NCBI GenBank assembly: GCA_014825775.1
Contig: MVAQ01000131.1
Coordinates: 1-57,980 of the forward strand
Source of the DNA: Krasilnikovozyma curviuscula
Lineage: Eukaryota > Basidiomycota > Tremellomycetes > Cystofilobasidiales > Mrakiaceae
Length of the DNA: 57,980 nucleotides
Direction: 5' to 3'
The notes below the pieces were generated by a model that had not been told where the DNA came from, did not search any database, and saw only the letters and a list, made by a program, of their open reading frames with translations. Shown piece after piece: positions 28,101-37,900 of this stretch. How positions within the stretch are numbered: position 1 is the stretch's first letter; the number at the start of each line of letters is the position of its first letter. The translations under genes were made by a program, and so were the position numbers.

Positions 28101-29938
28101 CGCCTTGTAGACTTGTGACTGTACCATTCCAGAACAAGCAAAGAAGCGCCATCCAGATCGTTCGATTCATCTTATCAAAATGCTTACTTCGTAGAGATAA
28201 AGACATGACAGATCGTGATGGGAATCGAATTGTGATTCTACCGCCGAAGAAAGTGAGTTTTTTTTTTGTTACATTTCAGATCGTTCCCCACTGATTTTGT
28301 GTCGTTTTGTAGGTGGTAGATGAGCTACTCGACTTCTCCGTAACGGAGAGGGCAACATATGACGATTTATACTTCAAATCAAAGAAGGTGTATGAACAAA
28401 TGAAAAGTGAGGGTGTTGTGGGTAAAAATTATGGTCAAGTCTTCAAAATGCTGATGAGAGTGAGCTTCTGTTTCTCCTTTCTTATTCCTTGGAAGCAAGC
28501 TGAAAGTCATTTCTTCTGACCTTTCAGCTACGTCAGGCGGCACTTTCGCCAGAAATGCTGAAAGGACCGGCTGATGGAGATTCCGATTCCGAAGTGGAAG
28601 TTCTAGAAGCGGGACCCCCCAGAGCAAAAATTGAGGAGGTGACGGATGATCATGAAGAAGAAGAGGAAGAAGATGCTGAACAGTTCAGCAGAAAAGCGTT
28701 AGAAGCATTCAAGTCTAGCGACGACAAGCTGTGTCCGATGTACGTTTTGTCCTTCATTTGGAAAGGGATCATCCTAACAGAAACCCCTCGTTTACGCAGC
28801 TGCCTGGACAAAGTGACTGCACCTGTGGTGCTTCCTAAATGTCTTCATTTCGGGTCAGTGGCATTAACTTTGGCTAAGACTTGTCATTGACTAGTGACCT
28901 TCTTCAATTAGATGTAAATCGTGTATCGAAGGTCACCTCACTACCAATAGCGGCTGCCCAGAGTGTCGAAATTCACCAGTAAAGATCAAGCAACTGCGTC
29001 AAATCATCACAAAACCTAAACCGAGACCCCAGCTCAAAGATGTGAATGAGATGGATGTGGATGATGAAGAAGGTGAAATGCCTCCCCCTTCTCAGGAATC
29101 CTTCATTCTCCTCAAGAACCAAATCCATTCCAGCTCTAAACTTTCAGCGCTTGCTATCCATCTTAACCGGTTGAGAGAAGTTGAACCTACTTTCAAAGCT
29201 TTGTGAGTGACTGCCTTGTTGCTTCAAGTCAACACATACCCACTCTTACTGCGGCGTTCCAATGATCCTCCAGGGTATTTTCAAATTTTACTGTAAAATC
29301 CTTCTTTAACTCTTCTAATGATCCAGGCATCGCATCCTCGCTCACCATTTCCGATTTTTAGTCTTACCTCGACATCATCGAAACTCGAGTCCTCAAACCA
29401 CACAATTTTGCCTTCGTCAGGTTGGATGGCTCCCTCAGAGTCCCTGCTCGAGAGAAAGTGCTGGCTCAGTTCAGAGAAAAGTCTGATGCTCCAATGGTTT
29501 TCTTGCTCTCGATCAAAGCTGGCGGTGTGGGCATCAACTTGACGGCTGCCAATCATGTTTTCATGATGGATCTCTGGTGGAACAAGGCTATTGAGGATCA
29601 AGGTCAGCTAAAGTCTCATTCTGACTCCTAATTTGTTGCGATGCGCTCTCATCCTTCGACATCTTCATTCCCCAGCTGTTGATCGTTCCCATCGTCTTGG
29701 TCAAACAAAGACGGTCTGCGTTACGCGCTTTCTTATCAGAAACACCATCGAGGAACGTATTCTTCAAATACAGGCTAGAAAAGCCTCTATTATCAGTCAC
29801 GCTTTGGGCAATAAAGAAGGTGAAGGCGAGGGAGAGCAGAATCTTGATTTAATGGTAAGCATGGATACTTGTTAAGTGCCTTTGACATACGACAGACTTT
29901 TGACACGTTTTCTTCACCTTATTTAGTTCGCAGATTAA
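25180..29938 (+). CDS. RAD5: DNA repair helicase / ubiquitin ligase Rad5
   Basis: SNF2-family ATPase and RING E3 that polyubiquitinates PCNA for error-free bypass of stalled forks. The start [17 protein letters not shown] is chosen because an upstream Met (25123) is less typical. A Ser/Lys/Asp-rich N-terminus is followed by a HIRAN domain ([15 protein letters not shown], about 26090). Helicase motif I is [15 protein letters not shown] (27186-27230), motif [11 protein letters not shown] (about 27875), motif [19 protein letters not shown] (27946-27990). The RING is [21 protein letters not shown] (split by an intron, 28727-28850) and CKSCIEGHL...CPECRNSP (28915-28980). Motifs V and VI are [18 protein letters not shown] and [12 protein letters not shown]. 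The last exon is only FAD plus stop (29927-29938). Over ten introns. Confidence 0.94.
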
Positions 29939-30159
29939 GTTTATTCACGCTACGTCTGCATAATACGCGGATGGAGGTCCTGTCAGCTGCCGACTTTGAT
30001 ATAATACGAGTCACAACAAAATCATGTATCCTTATACTTTACAACACTCTTTAGAAAATTTTACCATCACGACTGGATGGGATTGTTGACATAGCCCTTA
30101 AATTGATAAACTGTCAGCGATAGCCTCTCAGAATAAAATGTAACTAGACAAAGCTCTCA

Positions 30160-30651
30160 CTAGAAGGGAGGTTGATGCAAATCGGCCATGTCTCTCTGAT
30201 ATTTTTTGTATTTCTCTACGTCCTCTCCACCAGATGAGACTCTAACTGCTTCTTTAACCACGAAGACAGTCGCTAGAATGCATTTCAGTGTTCCTAGATC
30301 CACCTTGTCAACTTCAACTACATCCTGTCTTCGTCGAGTTTCCTCTTCACCTTCGGGTACGGGCTGAAATTGACAGATTGTGTTGAAGATGAAACGTAGT
30401 TTCTCAGCGCGAGTTCATCGGCGGAGGACGTGCTGGACGCGAGGAAGATGTTGCGCGGCGGCGGTGACGGTAGGCGCAGACAGTGATACGTTTTCTGATT
30501 GTTGGATTCCGTAACGAATTATCGTGAGAGCGTTGGCACAAGCAGAAGAAAAGAAAGAAGAAACTCAATGAAGCACGTTACATACCAGAGCATCGCGGAT
30601 CCTCGTCTGTAGAGCTTCGTTCGCGCTTCTCAAAGCGGGGACATTCCCCAT
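30160..30651 (-). CDS. Small protein of unknown function, exon structure uncertain
   Basis: Not recognised. The clear parts are a first exon MGNVPALRSANEALQTRIRDAL (30651-30586) ending at GTATGT, and a last exon LGTLKCILATVFVVKEAV...ADLHQPPF (to TAG at 30160). The middle has two rival readings. One is an exon starting KTYHCLRLPSPPPRNIFLASS (about 30495) in another frame. The other is a direct splice from GTATGT to the TTTCAG before PVPEGEEETRRRQ (about 30364). In the last-exon frame a TGA at about 30418 stops a run to RAEKLRFIFNTICQFQ. The protein would be roughly 90-125 residues, helical and charged. Its promoter is shared with the + strand gene starting 232 bases away. Confidence 0.5.
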
Positions 30652-30882
30652 CTGTTGTAATATGAGAGAATTAGAAGGAGAAGGAAAGACGATAGTTATT
30701 GGTAGTTCCAGTTGCCTCTTTGAAGACCAGCCGTTGTCCCTGGCTTTTCCCTTCTGGTAGTTAACGTTGTTCCTTGAATCCGACAGCCAAACCAATTTTT
30801 TTTAATGATTGTAGGATTTGGGGTTGATTTGCTCTCTCTGAGCCGGTTTGGAAATATATTGAGCAGAAGAGGGGTACAGAGG

Positions 30883-31340
30883 ATGAGTGAGAGGATCCTA
30901 TCACGAAGAGAAACAATGGAGTTTAAGGAGCTTCAGCAGAGGGAACTACAGGAATCGTACTTGGCGTTAAGGTGAGCGATTCATTTATTTAGGTCTTGCT
31001 GTTATGCCTCTGTTGTGCTTCAAATATTTCGATTGTGATCTGACGAGTTTGCTTTTGCTCTCTGCACGCGTCGATATCCAGGTTCGCAGCCAAGGAAGCG
31101 TTCTACAAAGCAGTCTACCCCAAGCTGAAGCCAACCTGGAAGGATGTTTCAATTATTAAGCAGCAGAGCAAACCATACCTCTTTCTCGAACCTCGTAGTT
31201 CGAGAACTACAGCGGAGGAGACAGACAAGTCAGAGGAATGGAACGAGCAGATAAAAAGGTTGAGGTGCAGCTTGAGTGTGAGTCACGATGGAGAATATCT
31301 TGTTGCAGGAACCATTGTAGAAGATGAAGAATTGAGGTAG
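30883..31340 (+). CDS. Small charged protein of unknown function
   Basis: Two exons, 30883-30971 and 31082-31340, joined by a GTGAGC...CAG intron that keeps frame. The product is 115 residues: MSERILSRRETMEFKELQQR, a Glu/Gln-rich helical start, then FAAKEAFYKAVYPKLKPTWKDV, KPYLFLEPRSSR, and a C-terminus with VSHDGEYLVAGTIVEDEELR. There is no signal or membrane segment. I know no family. The clean splice and the divergent arrangement with the 30651 gene support a real gene, but coding by itself is not proven. The next gene, PET191, is convergent and ends at 31512. Confidence 0.5.
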
Positions 31341-31511
31341 AGGGACTCCGTCATGACCCTTGCAAAGTTGCGGCCACGAATCCAGAAAGGTGCGTGATTC
31401 TAATCCTACTCGGTACAACATACGGGCAATTCCAATTAGCTCCTGACTACCATTCATCAGTTGCCTGATTGCCCACGTCATCTTCGCCGCTCTCAATGCC
31501 CTCCGCTCCCC

Positions 31512-32183
31512 TCACGCCTTCACACCATCCGGCTGTCCGCTTTTCTGCGCCCAGTCACCCTCAATAGCAGCCTCCGCCTGTTCCAATGCCACTTTGGCTT
31601 TATGGCTTTCCAGCTCACTGGCGAAGAATTCGGAGAGAGGTCGGCGTTGCTGGGATTTATCTTTTCCATACGTCGCCGCTGGGTTTCCTCTCATTCGTTT
31701 TCGCATATCGAGCTAGTAGTAAGAGTAGCCAATCATAGACGGCAGCCGTATCGTTTGTGGAAAAGGGGGCAGGTTGTTGTATGGTTGGTTTGAGAATTGG
31801 CGAGAAAGAGAGACAGAATTCGCAGAGCAGACGAAGGTGGACAAGAAAGCAGAATATGAGTGAATAACAAAGCCGCTAACACTAACACACTTTGGTTTGA
31901 ACGAAAGGAATAAGCCCTGAAGAGACTATAAACCTGGTTCCATGCCATTCATGCAATCCTTCGTCGCACGCCGGGCCCTGGTCGTTTTCGAAAACAATGA
32001 ACTCACCAAAGCTCTTTTACAAATGAAGAAGTTCATTCTGTAGTGTTGGCATTCAGCTGGGAGCTCGTCCATGTGTTTCGTGAGGCATTCCTGAGGTGTC
32101 AGCCCGTCACGAAGGACACATTTCGATTTGAGCAAGCATTCAGCCAGGTTTTGACGGACTTCAGCACAGATTTCAGGAGACAT
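31512..32183 (-). CDS. PET191: Cytochrome c oxidase assembly factor PET191/COA5
   Basis: Twin CX9C protein of the mitochondrial intermembrane space needed for complex IV assembly. Exon 1 (32183-32007) codes 59 residues from MSPEIC to CKRAL. The Cys pairs are C-AEVRQNLAE-C and C-QHYRMNFFI-C, with two more Cys between (CVL...ECL). A 294-base intron (GTGAGT...CTAG) leads to exon 2 (31712-31512), which begins LDMRKRMRGNPAATYGKDK, the well-conserved PET191 segment, and ends GQPDGVKA. The total is 125 residues, a little longer than yeast Pet191 because of the C-terminal tail. The intron is several times longer than most in this window. There is no cleavable presequence, as usual for this import route. 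Confidence 0.93.
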
Positions 32184-32609
32184 CGAGGATGAGGAGGGGG
32201 CAAACAACCAGTAGGTGGAAGAAGTGCTTGAATTATGAGATTTATGCGAAGATGTTGGTCGAGGTCGAGATTCGAATTCTTTCTCTGAGACCAAGTCTTC
32301 TCAAACCAAATTCACATTTTTCCAGCCTGTAAGTGGAATAGCCTGAGATTTTCACTCGGATTGAGACCCTCCCACCCATAAATACTGACTGTGTTTGAGG
32401 GTTCCCAGTCTGGCCTCAGACCCGGTTTCGTCGAGTTCGTTAGCTTAAACTCGCACAGCGTCGAATCTTCTTCAGAGCTTACTGTCTTGTACCAATAGTA
32501 TGTCTCTCCCACTCTTATTTTCAACCACTTCCTTCATCTGCTGATACTCTTGCACTGCTTCCCTCTCAAGCTGTCGGAAGGTCTCCCTGCAGGAGGGTAA
32601 TTCACATCG
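32184..32609. other. Divergent promoter region, PET191 / ABM-fusion gene
   Basis: About 425 bases between two ATGs on opposite strands. An upstream untranslated exon of the + gene may lie here (a CAG at 32592 precedes the ATG by 18 bases). No protein-coding frame is convincing. Confidence 0.45.
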
Positions 32610-33846
32610 ATGCGGACCCAAAAGCGGCCCTTCCTCTTTATAGCGAAGAATGAGGTTGCACCAGGCAACATTCAGGAGTATGAGAGAATCGTATTGGATA
32701 TTCAGAAGAGTGCTTTGAGTAATAACGAGCCCGGTAAGAAATGTTCCAGCTGGTGCACGCATACTCATTGCGACGAGTACTGATGGCGCGTCTGGTCCAT
32801 TAACGGTTGTGTACAACAGGATGTTTGAGCTATCGTGCTATGAGAGGGCTTGGAGAAGATGACAATGTTATCACAATTATGGGTACCGTGCGTTGATATT
32901 TTCTACTACAAAGCGCCAAATTTTCAAGCGTGTTAAGCTTACTCTTCGCTTCATTTTCTTCGTCAAACAGTGGGCCTCTGACGCTGCCTTAGAACGACAC
33001 TGGGCTCAACTACCGCAGGTCTGTTGTTTTTCCTTCTCTCCCTCTTCATTGGAGAAGTAGGTTCGAGTTCAAATCTGACGTTGGCTTGCAATTTGATGTC
33101 CACTTACTGGTGCATCCACTCATCAGGAGCGTCTTGGAAACCTTCTCATCAAATCCCCAGAGTTTTCCTTCTACAGAGAAATCAATGATAATGCTGATTT
33201 TGATCGTAACGAAGATGATGAAGAAGAAGATGAATACGATGAAGATTACGATGACGAGGAAGAAGAAGAGGATGAAGAGGATGAATATGAGGAGGAAGAT
33301 ACAACCGAGGATATTTCACCTTTATCCATTTCTACACCTCTTGGTCAGCAACCAGTTAGTCCTCACCAGCCCATGAAACGGACTGCCTCATCACAAAAAT
33401 CCTTGTCTCCGCGGCCTCAAAATCGACAGCTTGAACTCCTTCCTTTGAGCATCAACCCTCCAGTTCCTGATCTGAGAAGACTCAGTGTCTTATCTACAAC
33501 TAGTTCCAGAGCTTCGACTTCCGCACCTGTCAGCCCATCAACGCTTCCACCACCTCTGCCAGCTATCTCCTCCTTAACGACTACATCAACGACATCACCA
33601 ACAATCCCAGAAAGCTCTAGTACATCCCGCACCGTCTCTCAGCAGTCATATCAACCACAACAGATTCTAGAAGATGATGAGAATGACGAGAACTCGTCGA
33701 ACAATAATGGGGACGAGGATGATGGAGACGAGTCTGACCCTGAATACAAAGAAATGGCGAAAAGGATTCAACAGAGCTCCAGGTTGCTCAATCCTAATCA
33801 ACATAGTCACCATTACCACCCACCAACAGCTGCCCACGCTCAAGCT

Positions 33847-33881
<35 letters not shown>

Positions 33882-34149
33882 TCAACCGCAACAGCAACAG
33901 GATTCTGATCAATCTCCACCTCTTCGTCCTGTCGAGGATCCTCCTGTTCACGGAGAATCACAGCTATCATCCCAGACTATCTCGACAACCGACGCTCAAC
34001 CTCGCCAAATGTCACGAAAAGAGTCGTCGCTCACGACATCTTCCGCATCGTTTTCTTCTAGGAGGAGTTCAGTGGGTAGTAAGAGCTCTATCGCTAGTGG
34101 TAGGAAGAGCGTAGATAGCTGGGAAAAGCGACCTGTCATAAAGGACTGA
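32610..34149 (+). CDS. Protein with ABM-type monooxygenase-like domain and long acidic/His-rich tail
   Basis: Four exons (32610-32733, 32820-32887, 32971-33018, 33127-34149) give 420 residues. Residues 1-100 (MRTQKRPFLFIAKNEVAPGN, EYERIVLDIQKSAL, GCLSYRAMRG, VITIMGTWASDAALERHW) look like an antibiotic-biosynthesis-monooxygenase (dimeric alpha-beta barrel) domain: beta strand, helix, an EPGC-type turn, strand, then W.S..A...H. The rest is a tail: about 35 mostly Asp/Glu residues (33200-33310), Ser/Pro-rich sequence, a second acidic run, a run of about eleven His (33848-33880) followed by Gln, and a Ser-rich end to 34149. ABM proteins are usually about 100 residues, so the tail is unusual. The function is unknown; the domain call is by pattern only. 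Confidence 0.7.
33848..33901 (+). repeat. CAY/CAR triplet repeat coding poly-His and poly-Gln
   Basis: A run of CAC and CAT codons coding about eleven His, then CAG/CAA codons for Gln, inside the ABM-fusion gene. Mixed codons suggest it is not a fresh slippage product. Confidence 0.85.
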
Positions 34150-34965
34150 ACACGTCGATGGAGAATGCGGGCATATTGGAGGAGCAAACTGGAAACAAAG
34201 CGGAAAGGGATGCAGGCGTATTTTTTCGCGCTGGGGGATGGAATTTGTGTGTGAGTCACGAAGAATGGTTCATTCGAGGAGTTCATGTGTGCCAGGGACT
34301 GGGGTTTTGGTTTGTTTCTCAATAACGGTTTTGGGCTCTTGAGTTTTGGGTTCTTGGGTTTTGGGTCAGGTCAGGAACATGATGGACTGTTGTAAATTTT
34401 CTCTCTAAGTTAATACTTTATCTTGCAGGCAGCATCGTTCTTTCACTGATTAGCTAACAGCAGTAGAACATTTTCGAAAGAGCGTGTCTCCTTCTATCTC
34501 CCATGTCACCCCACTTCAAGTCAAATGTTCGCAATTGCGTGATAACTGTCAGCCAGTATATGAATGATTTAGGAGCGGCTTATTTTCAAAACAAATATCG
34601 AAACTTTGTCGACTTTTGTTTGCTTCTTGTCTCGTCGGGTGGCGCTTTGACCGCACCCCTCGTCGCACTCTTTCTGAACCACTCAAGCACCTGTCTAACC
34701 AAATTGGGCAAACGGTGGGGAATTCTAGTTTGACTGCAGGGCGGCAATCAAGGTAAGGTACACCCTTAGGAAACTTGCTGGGCAGCAGATGTTGACATCT
34801 GAATGACTCCCTTCTATCATAGAAGATCCAGAGGAGCAGCTTCAACCAGCTCTTCATCCACCTCAATCTCACCATTCCCCTACTGGTCTTCTTTTCTTCT
34901 TCTAAATCGTCTAGTTAGTCCAACAACTCACTCCTGGGCTATCGTCAGGCAGCGAAGGAGGAAGA
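34150..34965. other. Intergenic, upstream of the Arf GEF gene
   Basis: About 815 bases that should hold the 3' UTR of the ABM-fusion gene and the promoter and 5' UTR of the GEF gene. Repeats of TTTTGGGTTCTTGGG type occur at 34325-34370. No gene was seen. Confidence 0.45.
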
Positions 34966-37900
34966 ATGTCGTCCTACACTGGTCGCAACGCTCTCAACAG
35001 GACTACTTCGCCAAACTTCCTCCCATCCGGTCACCCTTCGTCCTACAGAGGTAACTCATCTGGTCCCAATAATAGGCCTCTATCCTCGATCTCGACCTCA
35101 AGCTCGGGTTATCACGGAGGGGACTCAAGCTCGAAGAGAAGGTCACTGTTACCTCCGCCTGCTATCGACTTCGAACAAGCTCTCGCCGGAGGAGGGACCA
35201 TCAAGATCAGTAGCGATTCAAGGCCAAGCTACGATGATGAGAGGTCAGCGGACGATACCGACTTGAACGGAAGTGGGGGTGAAGGCGAAGAGGAATTGTA
35301 CGACCAAGTCTTAGACGAGGAAGACGAACAGGAAGTCATCAATGAGGAAGATGAGGAACCTGTAGAGGGACTCGTCAGTCCTTCAGTCTCGAACGGGAAT
35401 GGTAGCTCCTCTTCCAGGTGGAAGTACAACATTCACAACGGGCACCCCCTGCATACTCGGTCGCCAGCAAAAACGTCGAGATCAGTGAGCTCGAGCTCAT
35501 CATCAAATGGCGGTGAAGGTCGTCCATCACTATCATCGTCCTATCCTGGTTTACCTCTCGAAACGGTCCTGGATCAGTCTCCCGTGACGACCACCCCGGG
35601 CTTCATAATCCAAGAGAAATCAAAAGCGCCTTCGCTGAAATCATCAGTCAGCCCGTCAAACCCACCAACCACCCCTCAAAATACTCAAGCTCCTTCTACA
35701 TCTTATCCTACACCCGACAGTCCAATCGTTCATCCAGCTACACCTATCATGAATGCCACCAGCGACCTCGCCGCAGAGGACGAAACACCGATGGTCATGG
35801 TTAGGTCTGAAGCGCCTCTACCAGAGTTACCACCAGCGCATGAAGAAGAACATGATCCATTGTTCAAAAGAAGATCCATATTCCGCTCACCAGGTACTGC
35901 TTCCTCACCGGACTTGGCGACTTTGGTCAAGAGGGCCAAAGAAGCTAAAGCGCAAGCAGAACTGCATAGACTCGTAGGACCTGACCCTGTAGCTGAAGAG
36001 TCTCACTTGGGTCCCGAGGAAGATGAATGGGCCATGCCTAGAAGAGAAAGTGCATCTGATTACTCGTCCGGTCAGAAGTACGGAGCCGGTATTGGTTATA
36101 AGAAGAAAGACGCGAAGTCTAGCGTGGATGGCTCACAGGTTAGTACACACTGTATATCAGACTCGCTCCAAATCTGTCTGACATTTTCCGTTTATAGACC
36201 CTTGGAAAAAAAGCTAGAACAATGTTTGGGCGGTTCTTCAGCAGTGGTGACAAGCAGTCGTTCAGCTCAACGCCTCCATCATCTTTCACAATGCCCACAC
36301 CATCCAACTTTGCTTCTACAGCCTCGCTCTCCACAAAACAATCACAGCGCTCGGTCAGTGGTCCCACTATGACATCTTATATCGCTGCCTCGCCAATTCG
36401 AAACAACATAGCGCCTGCCAGCCCGCCTTCTCCTGTCCGGACACCCATCGCAGCTCATTGGACATCTTCGCCTACTCCAACACCCCTCACCAGCCCTCCA
36501 ACTTCCCAGCCGCTTCAAGATTCGTTTGTCGAGGGCGATAAGTTGAAACCGAATGGCCTTACCTTGTCACCACCTATGAACAATTCTTCTTCGTTCGGCA
36601 GTAACAGTAGCGCTACCAGAAGAAGAAGCATCAGTGTTGGGGGCGGTGTTTCCACCGGGCCTGGAAACGAAACCTGGAAGTTTGACGTTGAAGATCTGCT
36701 CGATAACATTGTCGGTCAAACTGAAACCGGGGATACTACATCATCCAAATTCTCAGCAGAAGAAAAGGCCAGAATAGCTTCGTCAGCCTCATCGCCAGAT
36801 TCTTCAAGAGTTTTAACTTCATCAGTCAATTCGATGTCGTTACGCATGGCTTCCATCGGTTTGGGTAGACAGGATGACAACTTCTCTGCCACTCCCACCA
36901 AGACTACTCCTAGTGAGACCAACAGTAGCCGACCATCAGGCGCAATCTCTTCTTTAAATGCATCGCCAGCTGTCCCAAGCAACAGCTCGCCTATTCTGAT
37001 GCCCTCCAACCCACTCATGAAATCGCCCGTGGCTCTCACCGACGAAGTAATCGTCCTCTCATCCACCAGTAGTCCGTCTCAGAAAGCCAGTAGTACAATA
37101 AACTCACCTGCCCTTCTGAATTCAAAAATCGAGTCTCCAGTCGTCATCAACTCACCTCTCTCCGCAACTTCAACAACGATGTCATCCACCCGTTCCACTG
37201 TCGACGTGTCTGTGCCCACTCCGACAATCGACTCAACACCGTTCGCAACACCTACACCAGCACCTGAAGAGCTACCTATGGTGACAGAAGTAGTTGTAGA
37301 AGAGGAAGTACCACCCGTTCAAACCATCAGATTAGTGCCTTCATCTCCGTTCCCAGGACAGTCTCCCAAACTTCCCAACATCGATGATACCGCTGGTTCC
37401 ATCCCACCGCCTCCACCTACCACGGTAGTCTCAACGACCACTACTGTTCTTGGGCTAGGAGTCGCTTCTAATTCCGAGGATCTGGCTGAGAACATTGAGA
37501 AGCAGGGTCAAGAAGCCGCCATGAAGATCTTGAATGGTGACGAGGGTTTCAGAGCTAAAGACAAAGTTGCAGAGTACTTGGGTGGAAGGTGAGTTCTCAA
37601 TTTTTTTCTTCTTTTGAGGAGACTGAGACTAATACTATCATTCAGGGCGCCGGTAAACGTTGTTGCATTAAAGCACTACATGAATGACTTCGATTTCACT
37701 GGAATGAGATTGGATAACGCTCTTCGGTTAGTTTGTGTTCTATTCCTTGCCCTATTATAGTTCCTTGACTAATACTGATTCTTGCCTTCGCTTGTAGACA
37801 CCTCACCTCCAAACTTTACTTCCGTGCGGAAACGCAGGAGCTGGACAGGATCATCGTCCAATTCAGTCAGAGGTACTTTAACTGTAACCCTATGTCTCTA

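Noticed and set aside
32312..32816. Long minus-strand open frames opposite the ABM-fusion gene
   Set aside because: They overlap spliced exons of the + gene with conserved-looking protein, have non-ATG starts and show no motif.
33667..33951. Minus-strand open frame opposite the His-rich tract
   Set aside because: It is the mirror of the acidic and poly-His coding repeat and is all hydrophobic low complexity.
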